From positions 22,297,695-22,361,694 of the forward strand of contig NW_024040374.1 in assembly GCF_014851395.1 (NCBI RefSeq): DNA of 64,000 nt. The letters are read 5' to 3'. This document shows positions 1-13,500 of this stretch, in pieces. The notes below the pieces were generated by a model. The model worked only from the letters and a program-made list of their open reading frames with translations, was not told where the DNA came from and did no database searches. Both the position numbers and the translations under genes were made by a program. This DNA comes from Micropterus salmoides. Lineage: Eukaryota; Chordata; Actinopteri; Centrarchiformes; Centrarchidae. Every line of letters starts with the position of its first letter. Within the stretch, counting starts at the first letter, position 1.

Positions 1-336
1 TTCATAATGTATTATGACCTTGACTTCAACAATTACTTGACTTGACTAAATGTCTTTTAGTAGGCTACGTTTTGTGAAGTGGTTGTCTTTAATTGTCCAC
101 TGCATCTCTTAGGGCCTGTCCATAGGCTCGCCATTCATCTGTGACAACATCTGAGCCTCTTCTTACATGAAGTTGGTCGGCAACAGGTCTTCTCTTGAGC
201 AATCTTTCACCACCAAGGAGTTTTCTTGATGTAATTATGTTGTGTTTTTGTGCGAAACAGCAAAATGTTCAAAATTCATACAGACTGTTCATAAAGTGAA
301 GAAACATAAATAAAAGTTGTTTTCCTGCGCAAAATG

Positions 337-815
337 TGTGTCACTTTACTTAAAGCAAAATTACGTATTATAAGGTCTTATAATTATTTCATATGGTATT
401 ATGTCCACCTGTAATATATTACACAGGGATAGATATTTTAACACTTTACTTAAAGCAAACAATGACATGCTATATAACTTTAAACATTACTATAAGCTAT
501 TATTCCATTTTATATCACTAATTCTAAATGGTGACTAAAGTGTATTCATAACGAGGCAGAGTCGATGGATATAATGTGTTATGGAACATGGTCGGAGATT
601 CTTGCCGCACATTGATATAAACTGGTAAAACTATTAGGTATAAAACATTAAATCACAATCATAACACATTATGAACTTTGCTATAGCCCCTAATGCATGT
701 TTGTAAGTGATTATAACAATTGTTATAATGTCTTATGGACGCATTATATCGTGTTATAAATATATGCATAAGTTATTATAGCGATGACCTTCATAGAAAG
801 TGTTACCGTAACGGC
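337..815. mobile_element. AT-rich non-autonomous DNA element
   Basis: Left GTGTCACTTTACTTAAAGC and right CATAGAAAGTGTTACCGTAA are weakly inverted. The interior repeats words such as TAATGTGTTATGG, AACACATTATGAAC and TAATGCATGTTTGTAAGTGA, as in a common fish family. An internal ACACTTTACTTAAAGCAAAC at 439 suggests two fused copies. Confidence 0.45.
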
Positions 816-2837
816 TTTTAGCATTTACCATCATCCTTTATTCTATTTCTGGCCATGGTGGATAGAGTAGCCTATATATGGAACTAGCTTTTCCTCACAC
901 ACAAAATCCATCACTGACAAACACAGAGAGAGAGAAATGGAGAGCAACTAACATTTTGCACTATAGTGCCTATTGTGGGGACAGGCCAGTGTTTTTGCAG
1001 AGTCATCTCAGTGCTGACAATGTCTGTTGCAAAGGCATTTGTTTATCACTGTTTCTATTACTAAGGATGTACTACCTATATGTGATTAGATTATGCACGT
1101 GTTTGTGTGTGTGTACTTCTACATGGCTGGTGCTTAGCATGCACCGGCCATGCATGCTAATGTAACTCCAGCATGCTGAGTATGAGTGTAGCCTCACGAC
1201 TGCTTATCCCCACATGTATGCAGTACCAGAGACATGCAGCAACCTCACAGCTCAGCTCTCCTTAAACTCAAGAAACCGAGAACAGAGGGCCAGCTGAACA
1301 CACTGTTAGAGGAAGCAGTCAAAGACCCTTCCACGGTGAGTGGTCTGTGAGTCACAATATTCACTGTGCATCTGCGATTACTTGTGCGTAATGGGAGATG
1401 CTTCCTAGATACAGGCCCACAGGGTCGCCATGACCGTGGTGGCAAACAACACATGCTTGAGCAGTTGCTGTATCTGCTGACTTAACTGTGGCACGCATTT
1501 TTTGTATTCGATGGGGAAAAAACATGTTGTGTGATGTGTGAGATAACGTACAAATTATAATTAAGTTCCTCCTCTCTGACAAAAGGACCAGGAAGAGTGA
1601 TGGAGGAGGTAAACAGAGACATCTCTCTTCTTGATGAAGAGAGAAAAGGAGCTCATTTGGTGAAACAATTCTTTCTAATCAATGAATCAATTGCTTTGAC
1701 ATGTGAAGAGAGGTAACTAATGACGACTTGAGGTGGACAAACCCTCAATATGTCAGCTGTCCCTTTTGTTAATCATAAAGGGAACTTAAGTTAAGGAGAA
1801 AGGAGAAAGGCCAATCCGGACAGGGTGCCTCTTAATGTAGATACGTATAACCTTTCCACAACTGACGTAGGATGTTCGGAGTATGAAGAAGGGGAAGAAA
1901 ATGTTTTTTCCTAGAGGGATGTTTTAATGTGTCTTGGGTCGACTGGAGTTGGCACTCTAAGTTTACCCAGGCTTTACATCCAGCAGATGGTAGGGCTGAA
2001 ATGTTGGAATATCTGGAGCAGCAATGTTAATGATGATGTTAAAGGCCAATCAGGGCAGCTCCCTGTCTGTGAAATATTCAGCTGCTTGCTGGCCTTCTTA
2101 GCTGCACCCAGTTGACTCAATATCTGCTGTACATTGAACGGAATCACAGGAGATGGGTATGTAGGGAAGGTGTGTGCAACTTGAGTAGCTCTTCCGCATT
2201 ACTTAAATGCGCTGTGCTGCAGCCTAGAAAAATCTGGCAGTAACATCGATAGAGTCCTTCCTGGAGGACAAGGTCTTCATTGAAGTACACTTCATCCTGA
2301 GGAAGCTAGAAACTGGTAGCACCAGCCAGGTGTCCATCTTGGGGACTCATGGACAGCAAACAGATGCTACAGGCAACACCCAAGGGTGATAATAACCCGC
2401 TGATGCTATTTCAGGCTAAGCTGGAAAAAAAGGCAACAGGGCAAGCACCACCTGATAGGGAGGTAGGCACACAAGTTGTCTCAGGTGCCAATGCAGAGCT
2501 TCATCGGGGGTTACGAAGAATTTTAGAGGTCAGAGACCTTATGAAATTGAAGCAGTTGGTTAGCTGAAGCTTCCCTTTTTGCAGAAGTCACATACGCTTT
2601 CACAACAATGCCTAATTATTACCTAGTAAAACCTCCATCCCCCTTTAAATCACTGCTAAACACCTGCTTCTGCTGATCTTCTGTGACACTGTGTTTCCAA
2701 TTTCATGTATTAATAGCATGAAGTCAATGGAAAAGGGATTATCTCCTCTCTATGTAGGAATGGCTGACAGGTCAGAGACTGTTTATATGAAAACATATAG
2801 ATGGCTACTGGAACAAGTCTGGTTCCATCAATCCTTC

Positions 2838-2990
2838 AAAAAAAGATTATATTTGGGGGCATTTCTGTGTTTATTGTATAGTGACAGCTACAGAGAGAGG
2901 CAGGAAAGGCAGGAGAGAGAGCGGATGACATGCAGAAAAGGGCCCAGGGTTGGAATCAAACCTGGGCCGCTGTGGTAAGGACTCAGCCTT
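2838..2990 (-). mobile_element. tRNA-derived SINE, antisense copy
   Basis: On the minus strand a B-box-like GGTTTGATTCCAACC is followed by GCATGTCATCC and a CT-rich stretch, then a tail with TGTACAATAAACAC-like sequence and a T/A-rich end. This is the usual layout of a short teleost SINE. Within hcn2 intron 7. Confidence 0.65.
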
Positions 2991-4423
2991 ACTTGCCTGA
3001 TTTTTTATTCACACCAAATTAGGCGTTGTGCCTCTGTGTGTTTGATCCAGATGACAAAGTCAAACAAAAGAACACATTATTACTGATTAATATTCATCAA
3101 GCGCACATGGAGCCCGACGGGAATGTTTGGTTGGTGGTTGGGTATTAAAGATACGCCAGTCTCCCTCCAAAAATGTGAGATGCCTGACTGAAGGCTGCTC
3201 ATGTGTGGAATCTAGCTGCTATGGCAACAGCTGGCAGGTGGCTGATGCAGGGCTTTTGTAAACATGTGAAGTGTGGTCATGTGACAGGGGGATGTGACAT
3301 CAGCTCTGCTGACCTTGGTGGTTATGATGGGAGGGGCAAGTTGTTTGCATTGTTTATTTACTCATTAACAAGGCGCTACCAAAGCTTCACTAAGAGAAAG
3401 CAGTCTCTGTGCATGTTTGTGTGTGTGTGTATGTGTGTGTGTGTTTCTGCCATCAAACCACAGATGTTCAGACAGAGTCGCTGCTGTGCAATCATTTTAA
3501 CAAATCAGTAATTTAATCTAGAGACAGTAGGCTATTTAGGTACAAAAGGTGATATTGCTGCACAGTTTCAGCCATGATATTCACATACGTGTCACATACG
3601 TTAAAAAAAACTTTTTCCAAAATATCAGATTTCCACAGGAAGCATTCAATTGAAGAAATTGCAAAATAAATGATTCACAGCCATGAATACATTTTCACAA
3701 TCAGTTCCATTCCTCCACCCCACACATCGCCCCTCTTTCATTCACACAGTTCATCACAGCTGTCAGATAGTGCAGTGTTTTGACAGAGACATCACGTTAA
3801 TGAATGAATACATTTTCCTTATGCATCGTTTCATCTTATAAATGACTCATATGCTTAGGGAGACACCATACCTGTGGCTTTTGTTAGTGAGGCGTAATGC
3901 GAATTAAGCGTGACTAAATCTCTAAGACAAATTTCATAAATTAGGTCTGAATGGAACGATTCATTTGTTACATTGTTTAATTTTGTTCTAAAGACACAAC
4001 AGAGGGAGTAAAAATAAAAGCCACATGAGCTTGCTGAGTGGACAGAGATTTAATGATATGTCATTCTGCGAGACTGAAACCAAATATTTATGTTTTTTTG
4101 GTTTGGTTTTGATAAAATACATGACTAGCACATAGACTAGCATTAAAAAACTTTAAGACATCAGATGTCTGCATTTGGCTGTGTATAAATCTACCTATTG
4201 AATGCGCAATGTGAAAACAAGTAATGAGGAAATTGCTTGGCAGTTACTTAGTGTGCTCCTGAGTTTGAAAGGCTGTTCACTTCTGCCCAAGTGAACAACA
4301 ACAAAAAACTAACCAAACTCACTAAAGTTTTGAACACCTTTACACACCACGGAAAAATGGCCATTTTAAACAATATCAAATAAAGGCAACTGGTGGAGTT
4401 ATTGTTGAAGGTGGCAGTCTTAC

Positions 4424-4588
4424 CTATCCTGTCCAATCTGTCGATGGCGACCGTCTCAAAGGCCCTCCTCATCATGGGGTACTCCTCAAGCACCTCATTG
4501 AAATTGTCCACAGAGAGAGAGTACAGGCGACAGTAGGTGTCCGCTCGCACACTGGCTGTCCGTCTGCCACGGGTCAGCAGACAGATCT
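4424..4588 (-). CDS. hcn2: hcn2 exon 7: CNBD phosphate-binding cassette and helices B-C
   Basis: 165 nt in phase 1; acceptor CACCAG|AG, donor ATAG|GTAAGA. Encodes EICLLTRGRRTASVRADTYC with the Arg-Thr pair that contacts the cAMP phosphate, followed by RLYSLSVDNFNEVLEEYPMM and FETVAIDRLDRI. It ends one base into the Gly codon that should open exon 8. Exon 8 is not found between here and base 1. Confidence 0.97.
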
Positions 4589-7500
4589 CTGGTGTAGTGA
4601 AAGGGAGACCAGACAAGTGACAGATCACAGAATGGCAGACTGACAGACTTCAGGGTGTCAGAAGGTGACAGAAAAAATAACAGAGAGAGAAGTGATATCC
4701 CACTATTACAGTATTATCAAATAATAACATGAAGGACATCTTCTGTCTAAGATGATTAAAAATGACCCCGGTCCTGTTTGTCTCCTTTATGTTTTGTCAG
4801 GAAGATATTACTTTTTAGCCTCAGTTGATGTCCATATGCATCAAAACTACTAGTTAGTAATTTATACCACCTTAATTCACCTTAAACATCACTTTAAGAT
4901 ACTGCATTTTTTGGCCCAAATTTGGAGAATATTTTAGTCATGTGAACATTTAAATATTCATCGAGCTTTCTAAAGTCTGGCTGTACAAAACTTGTAAACA
5001 AATGAGTGATTACAATGAAAGTGTTTTATGCATGCAGTAGTTGTGTGTAGCCAGTATGACCCACTGATAGTAAGACTGAGTATTACCTCCAGCACTGGCA
5101 CAGCACTGACAGCTGTGTGAAGGAAACACACTCTATATTTGGAGATGTGCAGCTAAGCTTCATTACATTCAGTTGTTCCCCTTCCTTTCCCCTAGTATAT
5201 TCTCTCTAGCTTTCTTCTATGGGCTGGGGCTGACTGTTGTCTTGACAACCATATGCCCTCCTTTTCCCCCGCCTGAAAGGTCGACCTCCTCTGACTGTAT
5301 GCGGGAAAGGGAGAAAAACGAAATGCGAGATTCCATTAAGAACATGCATAGGGGCACTATACTGAAATGGACTATGGCTGCTCCAGCAGCAAATGGGGCT
5401 CTGCACAAAGCGAACGAATGAGTGAACGAACCTACCCCTGTGTCATTAAAAGCATAAAATAATACAAGCATAAGCAACTGTGCTATGACTGTGCAGTGTT
5501 CATTAGAGGAATAGTTTTTAAGAAATAATCTTATTCACTTTCTTGACAAGAGTCAGATGAGAAGATTGATACCATCCTCATGTCTATCCATTGAATGTGA
5601 AGCTACCGCCAGAGCTGAAAACAGGGAGAAACAGCTAGACTAGTTCTGTCCAAAGGTAAAAATAAATTTGACAAGCTGTGGGGGTTTACGTGCTGGATTG
5701 TTTTTTGCCCAGGTGCACCACGATGATGACAAGACTACAGACTATAAGACTCATTTGTACTAAGCTATGCTAACTGGCTGCTGGCTGTAGTCTCATATTT
5801 ACCATACAGATATGAGACGATTATTAAGCTCTTGGCAAGAAAGCAAATAACTGTACAAACGTATCCTTTTAAGGCAACCCCCCCCCCCAAAACAACTAAC
5901 ATTAGCCATAATGGTAGGATCTAGGCCACAACAGCATGACGGTTTCAGTGCGTCATCCCTTGCATATAAACAGATACACTGTTTCTATACAACAGACGCA
6001 TACTGTAAATACAGTACACTCACACACACCCACATACATTCACCGACTATGTGTCTACAGCAGCTTTTTATTCAGAGATTATTTAACTGTGACCTTGAGT
6101 GTGACGATGTTTTCTGCCTAGCTGAGAAGGATTTTCTCGGTAGATCAATGATTAATAGGCTAGGAAGATAGACACTCTACCGGCTACTGTACATCAGTGT
6201 TAATGTTCCTCATGGTCAGCGGCTGTAATGGAAATAAAAGCTGTAGGATAAACTGTATTAATCCCTTTAGACAGAACTATGACATGCGGTCGTTGCATTA
6301 CTCTGTCTGTAGCATGTTTATGAGTGTTCTGAGTTTCGTCCAGTAATTTTCAAGAAATGAAGGTTGAATTTTAAGCATTATTGATGCTCCAGTTTTGTAA
6401 GAGTTGTCGAAAAAATCTCCTCAGAATCCACAAGATGCCCCAGATGTTCTTTCATAAATTGTCACTTGGTATCTTCCTGGTTATACATAACACAACCATT
6501 TGCATATTGCTAGCATCATTAGTGGGAACTGCTGGGAGAGGATAATATCACTAATGAAACCGTTGGGGCTACATTAAAAAGCTGTTCAGACCACTGAGTA
6601 ACCATCTTGTGGATAGGGAAACTGTCATCCTCGAATATATAATTATTATATAATAATAAAAAATACAGATAAATCCAGCATGGGTTAAGTTGCTAGCACT
6701 AATTGGGATCATGACTGCCTTAACCTTGCACTGTTTCCTGTTCCCATTAGTGGAAAACATAATGTCCAAAATTCTCTTTTACAGTTTTATTGCCTGATGT
6801 TAACTTCTTCTCCTCTTCTAGGTACCCGTTTAAACATGTTGTTAACCTTATTCGCGTCTTCTTGATTCTGAAAGTTAATGCAGCTCAAACATTAGTTAAC
6901 TACATAAGCCCCCCACAATCTGTGCTACTATCAATATAAATCATTTTAATTACAGGAAAAAACTTTGAGGCAACATTTAGTGAAAGCTTTGTCAGTTCAG
7001 ACCGGTCACAGCAGCAGCAACACAAGTCTATGCAGAGTAATAGTACAAAAATTGTAATGTAACTTCAATATTGTCACCAAACCCAATTAAGGATCAAGCT
7101 GTTATTTAATGAACAGATGCTAAGTAATGTGATGGCTGTGGCTGGACAAGTGGTAGGCAACATTATTCTGCTAGACCGCAAAAAAGGCTAAACTGCAGAC
7201 TCCGCCGCATTTCCAGCTACAGAAAATAGTTTGCAAAGCTCTGTCGTGTTTTAAATATATTAGTACAATAACAGAGCCAATCCAGGGAAAGCCAATGAGA
7301 AATGTGTACAAAAATGTGGCATCAGTACAGGCTAAGGAATGTAAATGTAAATGCCCGGAGCATTCGCTTTTCTGAAACGTGTAAAATACATCCAATCTGT
7401 GACCTAATGTTTCTAACCACTAAATACAGCTAAATCCTATAAATATAATTTAGAGCAAATTCACATGTTTGGCCTAACATCACTATCTACTTACTGCTAC

Positions 7501-10500
7501 TAATTGAAAGATTTGACCACAAATGCACACTGCAATGCGCCCTACCACACAGCTGTGGTAAAACCATGTTGTCCATCCAGTCCTGCTAGTTAGACCTGTG
7601 CGTCCGTCCCTGGTGGCAGGGACAGCTCTGAACAGTCTATGCTTGACATTACAAACGGGCCCTGTCATCACCGTTGTGCTGTGCTAATTAGCTGTTATTA
7701 ATTGGATGTGTGTATGTGTGATGTGTATGTGAGTGTGTGTGCCATGCATCCATGCCACTTCAAGAGCGCTGCACGTCAGTGAACACTGGTTGGCTGCAGA
7801 GGGCAATTCACTTTAAAAACATGGCCCAAACCATCAACCCAGGAGACTTAAAATAGTGCATGGGTATATGTTTGTGTGCGCCTGTGCGGGTGTATGGGGC
7901 GATAACGGCAGAGGCAACACGTGTTTTTAAACAGCCACAGAGGAACAACTCCCTAGGAAAGTGGGACAGAAGTGGCTGTAAGGCAAGACTGCACAAGAAG
8001 TCCAAGTAAAATGTCAGGGTACTGTTTTTTTTTCTGCTTGTTGCTGCAATTCCTCTTTAAATACTAAACAGACATCTGTGATATTACTTTACTGGATTGC
8101 ATTGTGATTCCAAGTGTAAATAACACATGCATGGAAACGTTAAACAGAACAGAACACAATAGAAGTTATATTCTAGGGTTGGGTGATGTCAAATTGGCAT
8201 CTGACGATGTCTACAGTGAAACATCAGGATGGATCTACTCTGTTCCTTTCTATCGTAATATTCAATTAAATTCACTTCACTTCACAGGGGATTTGTTGGC
8301 ATGGGACACAAACATTTACATTGCCAAAGTAAGTGCGAAATGAAAACAATGTACAAAACGGAACAGAATAGAATAGAACAGATTAGAATAGAATAAAGTA
8401 GGGCTGAACGATTAATTGCATTTGCAATATTATTGCGATATGATATAATGAGATTTACTAATCGCAAAGGCTGCGATTAGGCTCTGGTCACATGATACGC
8501 AAGAGTAAACCAGTCTGCAGAGGAAGTATCATCTAATACACATTATGCTGTATTGACTTGGACAATGGCCTTAAGGCTTGACAGAAGTTGACACTAAAAA
8601 ACTTTAGTAGTTGGTGGTGGTGGTGGGTGAAATCGTCGGCCATCTGCGGCTTTGATGGGCAGGAAAAATGCACAACATTGTGTATTGTTGTGATCGGTAT
8701 AGCAGGCTGAAGTACACAAAGCCACCAGTCAGCACAGGAAAAACATGTGAAACGGCATTTCAAACCAAACGCACAAGTCTGAAAGAGGCCCAGTCTGTCC
8801 CGAGTTACTGCCCGGTTACAGCCAGTGCGCTGCTTACTTGCATCGCAGGCTGCAGGGGAGGAGGGGGGGACTCCGGTGTTGTCAGAGAATTACCAAGCTT
8901 GTCTATTAAACACGAGAGACGTCACATGGTTTTATTTTCGTTGGCCAACTTTTGAACAATTGAACCTCAAAGTGAGTATTTATTTAGGTTTTTGAGATCG
9001 ACTCATTAATTGGTGGTTGAAATGTGGGTTTGGTATTGAGCGCTTAATGTATAATACACTGTTGTGAACTTTATTTTTCTTGTGGTCTATAGGTAGGCCG
9101 ACCTGATGATATCATATTATTTAATGCCATGAAATGACTCTCAAATTATCTTTGTCATAATATCATAATTTTATATTTCTTCTCCCCCATTGCTCATAAT
9201 AATAATTCTTGCATCACCTAATTTCATCATAACAAAGTCCTGGCCTACAAGAAAGAACAGGGTATAATATTGTGTTGGTCATACTATACACTGATTTACT
9301 GTTAGTCCATTTTGAATAAGGAGGTAAAGAGCTTAAAAATTAATCGCATATTAAATCACAATATTGGAAAAATAAAACAAAGCATGATCCTAAGGTGACA
9401 AAGACAGTGACGTACCTCCAAAGTAGGAGCCGTCCATCAGCTTCATGCCGATGCTTCCTTTGGTCAGGACACTGACCACCCCGTGCTGGATGAAGTACAT
9501 CTTCTTGCCGATGGTGCCCTCTCTGACGATGTAGTCTTTGGGCTGGAAGACTTCAAATCTCAGTTTGGTCAGCATGGCTGTCACAAAGTTTGGATCGGCA
9601 TTGGCAAACAGCGGCATGGAGGCCACCAGCTTTCGGCAATTGAAGTTGACGATTTCCTAAATGGTGACAGGAAACAGCGTTGAAGCCTGATGTTATTTTG
9701 GATGTCGTAAGATTGTTGTGCATGCACGTTAGACATTATAAGAGTTACACTGCATGAATTCCAGCACCAGAAGGAACAGTCAGATGTGGAAAATAGATGC
9801 TAAGATTTAGCTTTATTGTTTTTGGGGCATGTTCTGATTTGCCATTTCAGGAAGAAAAACCAGTAAAACTTTGGATTAAATGTTTGATTAAGCATGATGG
9901 TTAGAGCTCATGTATTTCTTTATTTGAAAACAGTTTACTCCTATTATTTTTCAAAGGGCTAAAAAAACTGACATTAAAAACATATTTTTTCCAGGGCACA
10001 TGTTTAACCGTTTTTATAGTTTTTTTTTTTTATTACCTGGGGGGACTCTGGCAAAGCTCACTGGAGTATTCTCCCTATTATATTTTCATTTTCCTGAAGC
10101 ATACTCTGCTCTGTCCTTGAAGCAAGAGTACCTTATTTACTGTTAACTGCAGTAAACAGTTCCCGCTGGCCGCAAGAAACAACTTTTGGGTGCGTGGGAA
10201 CATAAAGTCCATGAAAATCACTCTAAAACCATCTGTTCCTTTCTTTTAAAATCTAGTTATTTTTCTGGAATGACGTCAGGTGACTTAAAGGGAGAGTAAG
10301 TGATTCTGCAGAAGGATTGTTGATATTTAAACTCAACTGCCTAACAAATATACCACTCCCTTCAGTGCTCCCTTAGAAGCTCCGCTCCGGTTTCTCCAGC
10401 ATTGAAAGGCCTTCACCCTTGCCTGGTCATATATCTTATCTGTTTATACTCTACAGACCTTTTCCTCTGGCTGGTACCCAGCCATCTCTCCTTCTTCATA

Positions 10501-13500
10501 GTGTCTGGCGTCCAGCGCGTTCGAATGTGCCAGTGTATAGAACTCTCTCTCGCACTGCCCCACTCCCACCATTACTCCTGTGCACAGGCACTAACTGTTG
10601 CTGATTGGCTGGAACAATAGCTACTGAGTGTATAAATTAAGAACAGTTTTTCTTTGTTCAGGAAAAGAGACCATAGTTGAGCATTATGATGAATTTATTC
10701 CAGTCCACTTAACCCGGTGGAAGGTTAAGAAGTGTGTGTATTTGTGCAAGCTTGGGTGTTTTCATACCTCACGCAGGGGCTCATTAAGCTCCTCCAGGAT
10801 GCTCTCTTCATCAAACATTTTGCCCTGGTATCTGTGCTCGTAGTAGTCATGGATTTTCTGTCGGAAGTCGGCCGGTAGCTTGTGGAACGACATGTACTGT
10901 TCCACTTGTTTGTACTAGAGGGTGGAGAGAGGCGTGAGAGATAGTGGTTTAGAAGAAGCAGAAGCATAAATCAATGGAAACAGGATTCAGAAACCTTGGC
11001 GAAAGAAAAAAAAAAGACATGGTCTTATCACCAAAAAAAAAGACATGGTCTTATCACCAATTATACCTCATTCATGTGTGCAGTTATTGAGATGTACAGC
11101 TCTGTAAATATGAAGATGTGTGACCCATTTATACCTTGTAGCTACTGTGAACTGTGATGAAGTTGTTAAGGAAACATGACAGCTCTGTTGAGCCCATGAG
11201 GATTCATCACGCTCTACTGAGTTCAGAGAAGAAAGACGCTGCTATTAACCACATCTTAACCACGGGGAGTCTCTCTCTCTCTGGTGTTTGGTGTGCTAAA
11301 TGCTTGATTTTAAAAATCTACGAGAAAGTATTATCAGGTTTTTCACTGGGATGACATGTCTATTGTTGTTCTGTGTTGTGCTCGTCATGAGGAAAAATAT
11401 ATGAAACAACTCTTCCATGACCGGTGGGCATTTGTGTCCTCCTATTCCTATTCTGACAGAGGACTGCGTTTGTTATTTATGGTGGAAATGATAAATATGT
11501 AACTACATGACCAAAAAAAAAAATGTCGGCTGCAGCACGTCATGTTTGCTCATGCAAGTGATTCACACGATCACATATTCTCTGTTGTTATGTTTACCTA
11601 CATGCAGCCTGAATGTCCACCAATATATTTTGATGCTCTGTAACACATTTCATGCCTGGATTCCCTGGGAATATAGCAGCTGCAGGATCTACTGTATAGC
11701 TTCTGGTGTAAGGTGGAATCGCATGGCTCTTTCGATTATTCCACATTCACTGTACACATATGGTTTTTGGGTTTGTGTTATTTACACCAGGAGGACGGGA
11801 CAAACTACATTGATTCAGAGTCACCACCTTCCTGTAAAGCAAAAAAATACACCATTACACTGCGCACACACACACACAAACACCCCAACAACAGCAAATT
11901 CAACAACATCCTGTGGGTGAAAAAGTTGTCACATGCCAACAAGAAACTTGTGGTGAGCTGTTCACTACCTGTTATATCAGCAGGAGACTTGCTAATGCTC
12001 CAAAAAGATGCAGAAAGATGCAACAAATGGTACACATATGAAGTCCTGAATCTCATTGGGTAACAAACAACACCATACAAGCAGGAATGACATGAATGAA
12101 TCAACTTTTCAAGGACCCAACAACAGAAAGGCTGTTTTAAAACTGATCAATACAGTCAATCAATGTGCAAGAAAGGCAACAAATCCATGTGGCCCGGCAT
12201 TTGGAGTGGCTTTAAAACGTTATGTAAGGTCTCCGTAGTGTGTGTGTTTGTGTGTGCGTTAAGCGGTGTGAATCATCACACTGTGGAAGTGAATGAGTAG
12301 TACATTTCAAGCAGAGGGTCAAGGGAGAAGCAACCCGGTCCAACACCACAATTGGACAGATACAACAAGATGCAGCTCATTTCTTCCTCGAATATGATGG
12401 TTAGATAAGTGTTGTGCAAACAGCCTTGGGTAATAACACTTCTGGGTTTTATTTTTTACAGTGCCACTTACTGGCAGTGAAAAAGAAATTGATTGCACCC
12501 TGTCAAGCAAAGCTGTCGTTGTTTACAGCTTACCTGTGGTTTTGCAACGTCTATATTAATCAGCGGAGTTGTAATTCTTTTGCCTTTCTCCTTTGAAACT
12601 GTCAAAGCTGTCAGTTTTCATTGTTTTAACCTCAACTGAAGAATCAAGTCTCATAAAACTAGAATTACCACCCTGCAGTTGTATGTCTCTGCCAACCATT
12701 CAAGTCGCAGTTTGCATTCATGTACTGTACCTGGAAGGAATTGAATAAAAAGTAAGTAAACATTTGATAAATAAATAAAGCTATCACTATATTGATGATA
12801 CATATGATTCTAGTAAATATACATTGTTGAACTGATTAATGAAGGATTATCATAGCTGTAATTGCTAAACAGGTACACATGCACTGAATCTCCATATGGT
12901 CATCTCCAGTCTGTTCCTGAATTATGGTATTGGATAATGGGCAAAAAAGGACATTGTTTCCCAGTGAAGTTGACCTTTTGGGTAAAAAGAGTTCATCACT
13001 TCATCTTTGTACCCCATTAAACATCTGTGTAAAATTTTGCCATAATTACTGCATCAATCATTTAATTGTGACCAAAGATGTGTAGTTATTTTGAGGTCAC
13101 AAATTAATTGTCCAACCAACTACATGATATGGTCATCAATTCTTAAGGCCAGAAACTTGTTTTGTGAGGTCATAGTGACCTTGACCTTTGACCAATTCTA
13201 ATCAGTTCATCCTTGTGTCCAAGCAGATGGCCATTTTTTTTTTGCCATTCCCTCAAGGAGCTCCTGAGGGATACTGCGTTGATGCTGAATTTGATGAAAT
13301 AAGAAAGGTCAAGCTAAAAAGGGCATCAGCCCATGAAAAGGAGACAATTTGGAGATATTCACTCGACACTCATGAGTGAAGAATCAAATGCAGATACCTC
13401 ACAGGGCGCAAAGAGCAGTGGTGGAAGAAGTACTTGATTTGCATACTTAAGTAAAAGTACACATACCACACATAAAATGATACTCAAGTAAAAGTCATCC

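Larger units (their letters stand above)
1..4423. other. hcn2 intron 7 (partial)
   Basis: Contains the AT-rich element at 337-815, the SINE at 2838, and a TG stretch at 3416-3443. I searched both strands for the last HCN exon (expected to open with GKKNSIL-like coding) and did not see it. The remaining DNA shows nothing I can support. Confidence 0.7.
4589..9415. other. hcn2 intron 6
   Basis: Contains the interspersed repeat at 5505-5880 and the truncated DNA element at 8401. A C-run lies at 5879-5888. Elsewhere AT-rich DNA with no recognised feature. Confidence 0.7.

Noticed and set aside
1..4423. Final hcn2 exon inside the window
   Set aside because: Reading the minus strand from 4423 to 1 shows no segment like the expected exon 8 start and no long C-terminal frame; it must lie beyond base 1.
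5173..5477. Overlapping short frames on both strands
   Set aside because: No homology recognised, no splice or polyadenylation context, and they overlap each other; chance frames in a GC-richer patch.
11507..12104. Short frames of 99-137 codons
   Set aside because: Mutually overlapping on both strands, with low-complexity Thr/His runs from a CA stretch; no protein family resemblance.
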